NCBI GenBank assembly: GCA_029891345.1
Contig: CM057005.1
Span: 68,333,760 to 68,397,759 of the forward strand
Direction: 5' to 3'
Source: Dryococelus australis
Lineage: Eukaryota; Arthropoda; Insecta; Phasmatodea; Phasmatidae
DNA: 64,000 nucleotides
Shown in pieces: positions 25,885 through 37,129 of this stretch. Made by a program: the position numbers and the translations under genes. Under the pieces are notes generated by a model. The model was given only the letters and a program-made list of their open reading frames with translations, had not been told where the DNA came from and searched no databases. Within the stretch, counting starts at the first letter, position 1, and every line of letters begins with the position of its first letter.

Positions 25885-26802
25885 ATTTTAATTTCAATTC
25901 AGTTAATTTTATTTTAAAGCAGCACAACAGTAATATTTTTATTTAAATCTTTTAAACTTTAATTTCCTTAATTTATTTAACGCTATTCTTTGTTAGGATG
26001 GTGGAACTTTATTTTTGGTAATTAAACATAATTTTATTTTTGACTAAAGGAATTTTCACTACACACACATTTGAAGTTTAATAAATATTTCACAGTTTCT
26101 TTTAAATTTTTCTGATTTATTAACATATTTGGTCTGGTTTTCTTTATTTTCCATTTCAGTAATAAATTATTTTTCAAGGTTTTTACGTGTTTTATTTTGA
26201 TGCAGTGCTGTAAATATATGCATGCATGTTCTATGCATGTCATTTTCAGTGTTCCGGAGATCCTCAGTCTCCTATGGTAATCAAAGTGTTGCAAAAGAGT
26301 AAAAGGTGTATTTTGTACGTGTAAGTCTACACTTGAACACCTATTCCCACAGTACATCCAACCTATACTTGTGCGCCCACATACCACATTTTATTCTACA
26401 TCATATGGAAATACTCTAGTAACACCCAGTTAATAAATCCCTACAATGGTTCATCAATATATTGCAATGTAATGTCCTGTCTACAAGTGTTGACACTCAG
26501 GGTTTTTGAGATAAATAAGTACATGCATCGTCCACTTATCAGCCAGTGTACTACTCGAAACACTAAACAGTCACTTAAAAATCTCATTTCAGTGGCTGCA
26601 CAAATGTGGGGCATTGCATAACAGTAAGTGGAAATGTTTACTTAACATTTACATATTATTATCGTACTACACACACACACCACCTTACATACACTCCTCG
26701 ATGATCCACATCTCTCAATTCCACTACAGTGGTGCCCTTACATGGGGCAGTCTTAGCACGTAAGTTATATAACCAAAATTAGAGTGCTTACATAACTACT
26801 CT
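25885..26802. other. No gene seen
   Basis: AT-rich; a 117-codon minus-strand frame (26034-26387) is Lys/Asn-rich at one end and not recognisable. Confidence 0.4.
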
Positions 26803-26804
26803 TA

Positions 26805-27988
26805 CAGACCAAAAAGTAATTGGGCACCTGTCCGCAATATTTGCTCGGTGGTTGTCACCCCGTTAGAATCTCGTAGGACCACCTCTTGAGGCCATAACAG
26901 CAGCCACCCTGTCTGGCATGCTCTCTACGAGTGTTTGCAGCACATCCACAGGGATTAGTCGCCATTCCTCTTGTAACCATTCCATGAGTTGAGCAATTGA
27001 TTATGGCCGCGCCTGACGAGCCCTCGACCGGCGATCCAATTCGTCCCAAAGATGTTCTATAGGGTTGAGGTCGGGGCTCTGGACGGGCCAGTCCAATCGG
27101 CGAACATTGTCATCGGCGTACCACTCCTTGGAAAATGTCACCTGGCATTGTCATCGTGGAAGTAACACGGGTCCATTCCGTAAAAACGCCACAATGTTGG
27201 GAGCATTTCATTATCCAGAATGTTACAATAAGCCTCTGTGTTCATGCTACCATGGACAAATACCAGCGGTCCTACACCGAAGGCCATGAAACAGCCCCAC
27301 ACCATCACTCCACCACCACCACCGAATTTCCTAGTTGGCACTATACACTCTGGCAGAAGCCATTTTCCGGGTAGACGCCACACCCATACACACCCATCGG
27401 ACCGGAATAATGCAAACCTGGACTCATCACTTCACAGAACCGATTTCCACTGCTCCAGTGTCCAGTTGCGACGGTCCAAACACCACCTGAGTCGCCAAGT
27501 TTTATTGCTTGTCGTGATATGGAGCTTATGTGCGGCTGCGCTCCCGAAATATCAAAGTTGGTGGGCCTCTTCACGCAATGTTCCAATGGAAGCTGCATGA
27601 AACTCCTGTCGGATGGTAGCCATGGGTTGTGCCCTATTTTTGACAATTTCACGTTTCAGGGTTCTGCGATTTCTGTCTGTCAATATTGGAGGTCGCCCAG
27701 AACGTGCAGGATTGGCACAATGCCCCTCGACCTTCCACTTACACAGGACGAATGCGACCAATGATTTGGGCCTGTTTGCCTTCCATGCAATCGCCCGGCC
27801 AGACAGCCCACTGAAATTGCAGCCACAATCATGCCCTTATCGAAGTCCGATAGCGCTGTACATCGTGCCATCTCCTTGTCAGCTGGTTCTACACCGGCCT
27901 GCAGCATATGGCAAGTATATACACAAGTCAACTGACGTACTGAATTACCTATCTTCACGGGTGCCCAATTACTTTTTGGCCGATAGTG
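26805..27988 (-). mobile_element. Tc1-like DNA transposon, inactive
   Basis: Inverted termini around CCAAAAAGTAATTGGGCACC (left about 26809-26828, right about 27958-27978), each next to TA (26803-26804 and 27989-27990), the Tc1/mariner target duplication. The left terminus has lost about five bases relative to the right one. The length of 1184 bp and a near full-length transposase remnant fit a Tc1 element. Confidence 0.93.
26863..27871 (-). pseudogene. Tc1-like transposase, frameshifted
   Basis: Cut-and-paste DDE transposase remnant, roughly 336 codons from the ATG at 27871-27869 to the stop at 26865-26863, close to the usual 340. Order: an N-terminal helix-turn-helix (LSDFDKGMIVAA); a second DNA-binding part (SGRPPILTDRNRRTLKREI); the GGGGGVMVWGCF core; HDDNAR with the second catalytic Asp; WPVQSPDLNPIEHLWDEL with the third acidic residue (DD34E type); and a C-terminal ESMPDRVAAVMASRGG before the stop. 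Fragments sit in different frames and there are in-frame stops, for example after the third catalytic segment. It cannot make enzyme. Confidence 0.9.
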
Positions 27989-28314
27989 TACATACAACTA
28001 CACATCACCTGATATGGTCAAGGAAGAAGGTAACTGACTGCGAAAGAGTGGGCTGGGACAAAATGGGAGTGGGGGAAGAAATAGTCACTACTTTTTCCCG
28101 TGCCCTTGTAACTTATGCGACTTCACCAACTTTTCTACCTCCACGTCGGTGTTCCCACAATCAACCATTGTGGTGTGACACTGCCATGCATCGTCGCATT
28201 CGTCGATATTCTTACACACAAGTGTAACTTTTTCCCTAGGAGAACTGTTCAGATATTTTTCTTTCTTTAATTTGCTTATCCTCTGGTGGGTTTATCGATA
28301 AATATTGTCCATTC

Positions 28315-28858
28315 CCGATTACTGCCAACTTTTCTGAAGCCCTGCCAACTTTTCTGAAGCCCTGCCAGAGTTATACTTCCCGGATATTCCTCAGCCCCAT
28401 ACAAACAAAACTTAGAAAATTACACCAAAAGACCAACGCACTGCATTCGTGCTCACTCAATGTAATATTATTTAACATTAGAACTATTTATTACTAGGTA
28501 TTACCAACACCTACCTATTTTCTTTCTGCCTTTATTTATATTAGTTATAAATGAACTATTATAATTTAGACACAATAAATGTAAAAATTAAATTAAACCC
28601 AAAATAAGGTACTTTTCTGTTAACGCCGACCTCCCGGGGCGCAGTCGGTTGGTGCGCCGCCGGTCTGAGGTGTGGGAGGTTCTGAGTTTGAATCCCAGGT
28701 AAGGCATAGGTGATATTTTAAGTTAGTTCATAAGTAAGTTTGTAAGCCATCCCCTCATGAGCCTTCAGGCATTAACAGCAGGGGCATTAACAGAAGGGGC
28801 TCTACACAATACAATTTTATGTTAGCATAAGTATAAAATGCTTGTGATACATAACATA
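28315..28858 (+). repeat. Arm copy of the foldback family, first part, holding a SINE
   Basis: Homologous to 1085-1440. An exact 20-bp unit containing ACTTTTCTGAAGCCCTG is repeated in tandem at about 28327-28366, not seen in the other copies. A SINE interrupts it near 28629-28815, and the Gypsy element cuts it at ATAT (28856). The match continues at 35316. Confidence 0.7.
28629..28815 (+). mobile_element. tRNA-derived SINE, family B
   Basis: Head CGGGGCGCAGTCGGTTGGTG with box B GAGTTTGAATCCC, then a body unlike family A that ends CCTTCAGGCATTAACAGCAG with a near-duplicate GGGGCATTAACAGAAG. It interrupts the foldback-family arm; TTTTCTGTTAACG and TTTTATGTTAGCA on the two sides may be the decayed target duplication. 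Confidence 0.65.
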
Positions 28859-28859
28859 T

Positions 28860-29700
28860 TGTTACGGGCTGCAGCTGGCACCGGCCGCCAAATCCAGTTA
28901 TGCACGACCTGGGGTAATCCACCTCCTCCCTCTCCTCACCCAAAGATGCGCTCGCCGCCTCGCTGCCTCCCCCTCCTGGGGAAGCCCGAAAATGATCAAC
29001 AGCGGCGAGACCTGGCAGAAGTTACAGCCCCTCCTCCCCTTGCTGAGAAGTCGACAAACATAAAGAAGGTGCAAGAATATTCAGTGAAATAGAAGACTCG
29101 GCGCAACGCGCGATTTAGAGATATTTCTGGGTGATGGCCTACGGCCCTATAAATACCGCAGCGATCCAACAGCCAGCAGTCTTTGGCGAAGGCCATCAAG
29201 CTGAAAGCGTGCGTGAAGTTAAATACGGTACGACTGCGGATGAGGTGTTCGTGCGTGGCGAGAATGGACGAGAGGACGTAAAACCCAATGAGTGAAGCCT
29301 ACTGTGCGCAAGGGCGCTCGGAGGACTCTAACATTGCGAACTGGCGGGACATGGACTAAACTGAGGTGGGTCTGAGTGGACATGTAATACGGATTTTATT
29401 GCAAACATCGGAACTGTCAAATATAGATGCATCATTTATAAATAACTGAATATTTTGATACAGTGTCTATTGGGACTGATTTTTAATTATTTAATTTCAT
29501 TGATTTATTTGGGATAATTACAAATTGTATTAATTGAAGTCGTTAATTGTAAACAGTAAGTGACATCAATCTATTGCGAGATGTTGAGTTGAGAGAATTA
29601 TGTTTGTAGTTATTGTAAATAAAATTAGGAAATTATAATTAAATTAAGACCTCTATCTCCTAACGAACCCCCACTGAATTTCGAGAGAGAAATTTTAACA
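28860..29700 (+). repeat. 5' LTR of the Gypsy element
   Basis: Starts TGTTACGGGCTGCAGC and ends TTTTAACA, so it has the usual TG...CA ends. A TATA box (TATAAATA, 29148-29155) lies about a third of the way in and a poly(A) signal (AATAAA, 29618-29623) near the end, as expected for U3-R-U5. The 3' copy at 34432-35311 repeats the same landmarks. Confidence 0.95.
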
Positions 29701-29720
29701 GTGGTGTCAGAAGTGGGATG
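29701..29720 (+). other. Primer binding site
   Basis: Directly after the 5' LTR comes G followed by TGGTGTCAGAAGTGGGATG. TGG at the LTR edge is the hallmark of a site complementary to a tRNA 3' CCA end. The sequence resembles leucine-tRNA sites known from other insect Gypsy elements; the exact tRNA is inference. Confidence 0.8.
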
Positions 29721-29879
29721 GAGGCATTTAAATAAAATAAAATAATTTTTATTAATGTTACAGTAGGCCAAATTTGTAAATATAATAATAGTCGTAATAA
29801 TAGGCCCAGGAATTATTTAAGTAGCCAAATAAATGGTGTCAGGAAATCTGTAGATAGTCAAAATAGTAATGTACATAAA

Positions 29880-31110
29880 GATTTAAATAGCCACATTATT
29901 AGTGTTAGTGAACTTGTAGATAAGAAATCGGACAGTGTTTGAGATAGTGTGAACGAAAATGTAGACAAGAAAATAGATAGTGTTAGCGAGGTAGTTGAAA
30001 AACTGGACAAAAAATAGACAGTGTGAACGAAAATGTGGATAGAAAATTGACAGTGCGAACGAAAATGCAGACCGAAAGATAGAAGGTGTACGCGAATTAG
30101 TGAACAATAAAATAGACTGTGTGGACAAGAAAATTGACAGTGTGAATGGAATGATGGACAGTGTTGAGCAGGAAATGAAACACAAAGTAAACACCTTCAA
30201 GAAGGAATGGCAGGAACTTTTGCATCAGCAGGGGAGAAGACATGCAGTGGCTGAGGAGGAGCAGAGATCGACCCCCACTGAGCCAACGAATGTGGACAGC
30301 GAGGACAAGGTAGCAGTTGTTACCAATACAGCCATCTCAAGAGAAGACCAGCAGTTTTGCAGTGTGGGTACGCCTCAGCTATTAGTGGGTAATGACGGCG
30401 TCACAATAAATCCCGCCCCCTTACGATGGACAGACACCTGGGCGCGAATACCGACACCAGTTCGAGATTGTTGCCGCCCTGAATGGCTAGACTGAATAGC
30501 AGCGGGCTTACTACCTAGCAGCTGTACTGATGGGATCAGCGTTGAGCATACTGCAGTCGCTGCCGGAAAGACATTGTCTAGAATACTCCACACTCTGGTG
30601 TCAGCTTTGGAACTTCGATACGGCGACCGGTACCTGCGGCACGCCCACCACGCCCAACTGCGAAGCCGCATCCAGCGACCCGACGAACCACTGCAGGAGC
30701 TGTGGCATGAAATTGTGAAGCTGTCGCAACTGCCTCTGGAGGGATGCTTGGAAAAGGCACAAGATGTCATCGCCGTCGGCTTCTTCGTTGATGCTATCGC
30801 TGACACCGAGGTGCGGCAAGCTGTACGGTTAGCTGTGCCTCACACCATGCAAGATGCCTTGGCCCGAGCACTGGAGGTGGAGTCAGCATGACAGGCATCA
30901 CTGCCTCGAAGTCCAGTGCGGGCAGTGATGCTAGAGAAAGAGGACGACGACAGTGTCAAGAGGATGCTGAAGGATTTACAGACGACCATGAGAGACATCG
31001 CCTCCAGGGTGTGTACTATGGAGACTCACTGCCCCCCACCCGAACGGCCGGAATGTTGGTCGTGTGGACAGCCGGAGCACCTGAGAGCCAACTGTCACCA
31101 GCAGCAGTAA
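29880..31110 (+). pseudogene. Gag of the Gypsy element, interrupted
   Basis: Structural (capsid and nucleocapsid) protein remnant. From 30100 to 31110 one reading frame carries all recognisable parts and is interrupted by two TGA codons (30493-30495 and 30889-30891). Order: an N-terminal repetitive, charged, coiled-coil-like stretch (up to about 30180, upstream part with further stops); a capsid domain around 30420-30890, with ALELRYGDRYLRHAHHAQLR typical of Gypsy capsids; and a CCHC zinc knuckle, CWSCGQPEHLRANC, near 31060-31100. The frame ends with TAA at 31108-31110. Not translatable as it stands. Confidence 0.85.
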
Positions 31111-31208
31111 CAACAGCAGCAACCAGGGAGCAGACACAAAGGGGTAGGTGAGAGTGCATCTTCAGGAAACTTGTAAACACCGGTCTTGGGGGGGGGGGGG
31201 CAAAGCCG

Positions 31209-31595
31209 GTGATTGCTGGAGGGAAGGCGCCATTGTTTTTGCAGGCGCGTTCAATGAAACAGGACTTGGATGCCATATTAGTGGAGGGGAACCTTGATGA
31301 TGTTTCTTGTCAGATGGTCGTTGATGCAGGGGCGACTATAAAAGTGGTAAGACAGGACATTCTCGGGCCTTCCCCACAGCGATCATTCGATAAAAGCATG
31401 GATCACTGCCATTTAACTACAGTAACAGGCACCAGTCAAAAGCAAGAGAATATACTCTTACAGCTTGGGAACCTTAACATAGATCATTGTATACACATAA
31501 CAGAAATAGAGAACGAATGCATTTGGGTTTATATGTATTATGTAAGGTGGGTGCTGTGTCGACACTCGACTGGGGGTGTTACACCGAGTTGGTAG
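31209..31595 (+). pseudogene. Aspartic protease region of pol
   Basis: The frame lies in the -1 position relative to gag, the usual arrangement for gag-pol frameshifting. It contains a retropepsin-like motif in which the canonical D-T/S-G-A triad reads VDAGAT, so the active-site Thr/Ser position is Ala. This change would be expected to damage catalysis. A run of 13 G (31188-31200) separates it from gag. Confidence 0.75.
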
Positions 31596-31695
31596 TGTTA
31601 ACACGATAAGATTTATCTTCGCCAATGAGCTGCCCAGTAGTGAGTAATCAGTCGACTGTGCTCCTTACTTCTAGCAAAGTTGTTATTCCAGGCAG

Positions 31696-33250
31696 ATGGC
31701 CGGAAAAATTTGCCAGGCGGTTGCGCATAATCGAACCATCCCAGGAAGGTGGCATTTTACCAGTTTACCAGACGGTTTCATTGTAGGAAGGACATTGATT
31801 TCTTCGAAATCTGACAGTTTTCCAGTTAGGATGATTAATTTATATCGCCATGCTATCCGTCACAATAGGGGTTTGCAAGTAGTTCTCACAGGTACTTCCA
31901 AATGTTCCAGAAGCTTCGCTGCCACAACATACAGAATGTCCTCTTCCAGATGCTCTGGGGGAACTGCTGACAAGAACAAGGTATCTCCTGTGAGCCCAAT
32001 GACCTTGGCAGAACTAATGTTGCATGCCACCACTTCGACACAGGAGATGCTAGACCATAAAGCAGCCACCAAGGCGACATATGAGGTGGTTGACGGTATC
32101 CTGAAAGAGATGAGGGACACAGATGTGATAGAGCCATCAGTCAGCCCATGGTCTTTTCCCATTGTGCTTGTTAAAAAGAAAGATGGCCCTATTAGATTTC
32201 GTGTTGATTACTGCCAACTCCCTAGGATAGACGACACACTGAATAGCCTAGCAGGTTCACTGTGGTTTTCCGTTCTAGCCATGAAGAGCAGGTATTGGCA
32301 GTGCAGGTGGCCCTGGAAGACAAGGAAAAGATTGCCTTTCGTGTCCAAGGGAAAGGAACTTGGCAATTCAAGGTAATGGCATTTGGGCTATCCAATGCCC
32401 CTGCCACTTTCGAACGACTGATGGAGAAAGTTCTGCCCTTAGACATTTGTCAGGTGTACCTAGACGACATTGTGGTCAGAGGAAGAACATCTGAAGGGCA
32501 TCTGGCACACTTAAATTCTATGTTTTAGGAAGTGGCTGATACCAACCTGAAATTAGTTCCCAAAAAATGCGATATTTTCGAAAAGAAAATTAATTTCTTG
32601 GGTCATGTTGTGTCGACCCAAGGGATTGAAACAGAACCTGACAAGACCAGAGCAATAAGGGACTGGCCTCTACCAAAGGATAAATCTGAAATGTAAAGTT
32701 TCCTGGGCTTATGAGCTTACTACCGTCGATTTGTGCCCGGGTTCGCCACGATCGCCAAGCCTTTTCATGAATTGACGCAGACAAAAAGAAAATTTTATTG
32801 GCCCCCAGAGTGCGAAATTGCTTTTATAGACTAAAGGAAATTATATCTCCCACATTACTGGGCTTCCCGAGCAGATAGGGTAATTTCCTTCTATAAACTT
32901 ATGCTAGTGATGTTGGTATCGGGGCTATGTTATCTCAGATTCAGGATGGAAAAGAGAGGCCATTGTAATACTTCAGTAAAGTACTACGCAAGCCCAAGCG
33001 GAATTACTGTGTGACATGCAGGGAGCTTCTGGCAGTGATGAAGGCAATTGCACATTTTCAACGCATCTTTATGGCAGACACTTCATCTTAAGATCTGATG
33101 TTTCATTATGCTAGTAACTACATTTCTAGAATCCCGAAAGTCAAATAACACGGTGGATACAGCACCTGTAAGAATATGACTTTGAAATAAGTCACAGGTC
33201 TAGACACCTTCACAGCAATGCAGATGCACTGTACTGGAGTGGAAGGAAAC
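31696..33250 (+). pseudogene. Reverse transcriptase and RNase H region of pol, frameshifted
   Basis: RT motifs appear in order. The first part (31696 to about 32270) includes PWSFPIVLVKKKDGPIRFRV. A frame change near 32270-32300 follows. The second part holds AFGLSNAPATFERLM and the catalytic YLDD box near 32455-32470. A stop follows at 32526-32528, after which the same frame resumes with FLGHVVS-type and FVPGFATIAKPFHELT-type connection motifs. RNase H traces (YCVTCRELLAVMKAIAHF near 33005-33060) come next and then decay through deletions and stops. RT copies genomic RNA to DNA; RNase H removes the RNA template. The gene is dead. Confidence 0.85.
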
Positions 33251-33255
33251 CAGGC

Positions 33256-34430
33256 ATGACAGTCAAGGCATACAGTGCACAGTGTATTTCTCTTGTTCTA
33301 AAGAATTATGTGCTTTACAGGAACTGTGAAAATAATTATGGGAAACAAAATAATTTACAATTGGTCCTACCAGAGTGCCGAATCCCGGAAGTAGTAAGAG
33401 AACTACACAACACAGCAGCAGGAGGTCACTTTGGTGTAAATAAGACTCTTGAAAGAGTTCGAATGAGATTCTATTGACTGCACTGTTGGGAAAATGTTGA
33501 GCGCAAGGAGGGGTATGGGGGTTAAGGGACGAGGTTCCCTTCAGAAATACAATGTTGGGGCTCATTCGAGAAGACGGCAGTGCACATTCTCAGACCACTA
33601 CCAATCACTGAGGGGAGGAAGGTACCTTCTGGTAGCACAAGACTATTTTACAAAGTGGCCCAAGGTCATACCGGTGCCAAACCAATAGGCAGGCACAGTA
33701 GCTGATGCACTTGTAGAGCATGTTTTCTCCAGGTTTGGAGTGCCACTTGAACTTCATTCTGATAAGGACGAAATTTTGAGGCAGCTCTTTTCCAAGAGGT
33801 AACACGGATTTTAGGAATAAAGAAAACTCGTACCACAGCATTACACCCTTAGTCAGATGTGATGGTTGATAGGCTAAATCGTACCCTAGAACAGTATTTG
33901 GCGATATTCGTAGAAGACAATGAAAAATATTGGGACTCCAAGGTACCCTTATTTCTCCTGGCACATCGCTCGGCGGTCCACGAGTCCGCAAGGGTAACAC
34001 CTTCAAGGATGCTGTTTGGAAGAGAACTCCGCCTCTCTGGTGATATGCTGTTTGGACGTCCAGTGGAAGAAGGAAAACCCAGAAAATGCCATTAATCTAC
34101 ATAAAAAGTTAAACGACATTCATGAGTTTGCCTGAAGGCACCTTAAAAATAATAGTGACAGAATGAAAACACCATATGACTGGAGACCACCTGAGGAGAC
34201 TTTTCAAGGAGGACAGCTTGTATGGTTGTGCAAAACTCAAAGGAAGAAGGGGTACATATTGCCCGAAGATACAGAAATGTTGGGAAGGTCCATATAGGGC
34301 CCTGAAGCAGATAAATTATGTGGTCTACCGGATTTGTCAACAGGGCTCTCGGGCGAAGCCTAAGGTTGTCCAGATCGACCGAATGATACTGGAGAGTCTG
34401 TTCGGGACGAACAAACTTAAGAAGGGGACA
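33256..34430 (+). pseudogene. Integrase region of pol, frameshifted
   Basis: An integrase remnant split over several frames. The N-terminal HHCC zinc domain is partial: the two histidines of ELHNTAAGGHFGVNKT (about 33400-33440) are present but the cysteine pair is disrupted by a stop. Core fragments include DYFTKWPKVIPVP (about 33640-33690), a GVPLELHSDKD-type segment, and VDRLNRTLEQYLA with a WDSKVPLFLLAHRSA-type helix (33859-34095). The chromatin-side C-terminus degrades towards 34430. Integrase inserts the cDNA; this copy cannot. Confidence 0.8.
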
Positions 34431-34431
34431 G
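34421..34431 (+). other. Polypurine tract
   Basis: GAAGGGGACAG immediately before the TG of the 3' LTR. This is the expected second-strand priming site, with one pyrimidine in it. Confidence 0.75.
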
Positions 34432-35311
34432 TGTTACGGGCTACAGCTGGCACCGGCCGCCAGATCCCGTTATGCATGGCCTGGGGTGACACCTCGACCC
34501 TCCCCTCACCCAGAGACGCGCTCGCCGCCTCGCTGTCCCTCTACTCCTGGGGAAGCCCGAAAATGATTGACAGCGGCGAAACCTGGCTGAAGTCATAGCC
34601 CCTTCTCCTCCCCTTGCTGAGGAGTCGACAAACATATAGACGATGCAAGACTATTCTGTGAATTAGGACACTGGACGCAACGGGCGATTTAGAGGAAGTT
34701 ATGGGTGATGGCCTACGACCCTATAAATACCGTAGCGGTCGAGCGGCCTGCAGTCTTCGGTTAAGGCCATCTAACTGAGTACGGGCGTGAAATCAGGTGT
34801 GGTACGACTGCGGACGAGGTGTTCTTGTGTGGTATGAAAGGACGAGACAGCGTGAAACCCGACGAGTGAAGCCTACTGTGCTTGGGGGCGCTCGGAGAAC
34901 TCCAGAACGTTGCGAACTGGGGGGGACATGGACTAAACTGAGGTGGACCTGGACTAAACTGAGGTGGGCCTGGGTGGACACGTAATACGGATTTTATTGT
35001 AAATATTGGAACTGTCATATATGGACGCATAAATTATATAATAATTTAATAGGTTAATACACTGTCTATTGGGACTGATTTTTAATTATTTAGTTTCATT
35101 GATTTATTTGCATTCTTGTATTAATTTAAGTCGTTAATTGTAAACAGTAAGTGACATCACTTTATTGTGAGACGTTGATTTGAGATAATTTTGTTTGTAG
35201 TTAATTATAATTTTTTAATTTTATTTACAAAAACTCTCTTATTTAATTAAGACCTCCATTCCTTAACGAACTTAGTTTGGCCCACTGAATTTCGAGAGAA
35301 AAATTGTAACA
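34432..35311 (+). repeat. 3' LTR of the Gypsy element
   Basis: Homologous to 28860-29700, starting TGTTACGGGCTACAGC and ending GTAACA, with the TATA box at 34722-34729. It is 39 bp longer than the 5' LTR; a short local duplication around 34937-34975 is visible. Confidence 0.95.
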
Positions 35312-35315
35312 ATAT

Positions 35316-35400
35316 TTAAGAAACAACCAAACGCGTGTTGCATGAGGCGTTTTTCAAAGTTTTGATTCAAGACGTGTGAAGAAACTGCGAATGGACTATA
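35316..35400 (+). repeat. Arm copy of the foldback family, second part
   Basis: Sequence from TTAAGAAACAACC to GTGTGAAGAAACTGCGAATGG continues the alignment to the copy at 1425-1505 exactly where the Gypsy element begins on the other side. This shows that the Gypsy element landed in an existing repeat. Confidence 0.7.
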
Positions 35401-35566
35401 GACTATATCAGACGCGTTGTTGTCAACTATGGGTATTTTGCAGTTTGCTAAGCACACACTCTTAAAATAAAATATTATCTTATTTAGAATGTTCCCGCCC
35501 TACTACCACATTCTGGATCTGGCAAAGTTTGGTAGGGTGAGCGTCATGTACGCCGTAACGTTTACG

Positions 35567-35710
35567 GGGCCGCGAAGATATAGCGGCTACAACGCTCGCC
35601 TCCCACCAAGGCGAACCGGGTTCGATTCCCAGCAGGTCGCTTCTGAAATATCGCACGTGGGAATCGTGCCTTACGATGCCGCTTATACACAGCCGGTATC
35701 ATGATGTGTA
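35567..35710 (+). mobile_element. tRNA-derived SINE, family A, 3'-truncated copy
   Basis: GGCCGCGAAGATATAGCGGC head, box B GGGTTCGATTCCC, then GCACGTGGGAATCGTGCC and GATGCCGCT as in the other two copies; the homology then stops. No clear target duplication was found. Confidence 0.75.
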
Positions 35711-36222
35711 CCAATCACCACCCCGCTTTCTCTTAAAGAAAATTGGTTGTTCAACCAACGGCTTACCCGTTCTTAATCAAAACATTTTGACAACGAAAAG
35801 AAACACACTGGCCAACGCGATATAACCCTTTTACAAGGCACCAGACGAGAATTACTTGCATGAAACGTGCTTTTAGTCGATTTATGTTTAACAACGAGCT
35901 GCACTGTTTCTCAGATTAAGGCGACTCTATACAAAACTATTTTGTGTTAAATCAGTGTTTGCGAGCGCGTATACACGTATCTCGGCAAATAAATGTTCTG
36001 GGAATACACATTTGTTTAGGGTAGGTAACATAAAAATTATCGGCACCTTTACGTTTATACTATTTACTATCATCTAAAGAGAAAAAATGGGAAGAATGTT
36101 TAAAAATAAATTTAAGGTTTTGCTAAGCAGTTTATTTTTGGGAAAGGAGAAATGTACAAAGTTGCATATGTGGTTTAATTCTGTGACTTAATCGAGTGTA
36201 ATAATATTTTACTGTAACATAT

Positions 36223-36901
36223 TGTTACATGCGAGGACGCTTGAGGGGCGTATCTGAGTTCGTGAGGGATGGAGGTCTTAATAAAAAATAAATTGAAGAA
36301 ACTAAATTAGATTTCTAATATATTATCTACAGCATTAAATTAGCTGTCTCCACTTTTACTATTTTTAACAGTGAGAGGAATATTTAATGCTTGTTTCCAT
36401 TACGATTAACGTCTGTCTTAATTGTCTCTGTTGGCTACAGTCAATTAACCCATTCTCATTATTAACACGTATTCAGTCTGTTTACATCATTTATAATGTA
36501 TTTCGCTCACGCATTTAGTCCAATAGTCCAGCCTGCCAGCCGCGTCCTTCACTGCTTGATATTCGCAGTCGCCGCCTTCCCTTCTCAAACGCTGGTCACG
36601 CTGCTCGCTCTTCTATCGCTCGGATCTCAGCCACTCATTCAGCAGCTCCAAATCCACTCACTCGGCCCGGAGGCATGCGGCGATATTTATAGAGCTCACC
36701 ATGACATCTGGAAGGTTCAACGCACCCCGAGTCGCGCTGAGAGAACGAGGTCAGTGATCCAGAGCATTCTTCGGATGTCGGCCGAAAACAATACGACCAG
36801 GGTCCGCGGCGCACATCTGTAATTCGAAACCCGCCATCTTCTTGCCTCTGCCGTCACTATCATATTGCAACTCTCCGTCCTTATCTTCCTCGCACGCAAC
36901 A
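36223..36901 (-). mobile_element. Solo LTR of a second LTR-retrotransposon family
   Basis: TG...CA block flanked by ATAT at 36219-36222 and 36902-36905. On the minus strand it begins TGTTGCGTGCGAGG, has a TATA box (TATAAATA, plus-strand 36684-36691) and ends with TTAAGACCTCCATCCCTCA-type sequence before GTAACA. The last part resembles the end of the other LTR family, but the body does not, so I call it a related but distinct family. The plus-strand frame at 36496-36822 is incidental. Confidence 0.8.
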
Positions 36902-37129
36902 ATATATACTCTGAGAGAAATTTGACTCCCCGGGAACGTACGTCACAATGTTGGCAGGGCGCATCGCAATGATTCCTCATGGCCATACGTGACCTCGCGG
37001 TGTTTAAAATTGTTTACTGGGAATGTCTGTTATACGACGTTCACTATTATTTGAGCACTTTTGAAATAATAGCATATATTTTAACGGGCACACTAATCTA
37101 ATCGGCAAGCGCCCGGTAAAGTTGGTATA

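Larger units (their letters stand above)
28860..35311 (+). mobile_element. Complete but inactive Ty3/Gypsy LTR retrotransposon, no env
   Basis: Two LTRs (28860-29700 and 34432-35311) enclose a primer binding site, gag, pol in the order protease, reverse transcriptase, RNase H, integrase, and a polypurine tract. This order is that of Ty3/Gypsy (Metaviridae). The element is flanked by the 4-bp repeat ATAT at 28856-28859 and 35312-35315. There is no room for an env gene: recognisable integrase-side sequence runs almost to the polypurine tract. Every gene is broken by stops or frameshifts, and the two LTRs differ by many substitutions and indels (841 against 880 bp), so the insertion is old. It sits inside a copy of the 1069-2695 repeat. 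Total length is 6452 bp. Confidence 0.95.

Noticed and set aside
15560..25900. Possible shared LTR between about 15.56-16.4 kb and 25.1-25.9 kb
   Set aside because: TGCGATTGGCTAACTGGT resembles TGCGATTGGTTAGTTGGT, and both have a GACGCCA-type motif, but no continuous alignment follows.
28860..35311. Gypsy element as an errantivirus with env
   Set aside because: No open or decayed env-like frame lies between integrase and the polypurine tract; the remaining space is too short.
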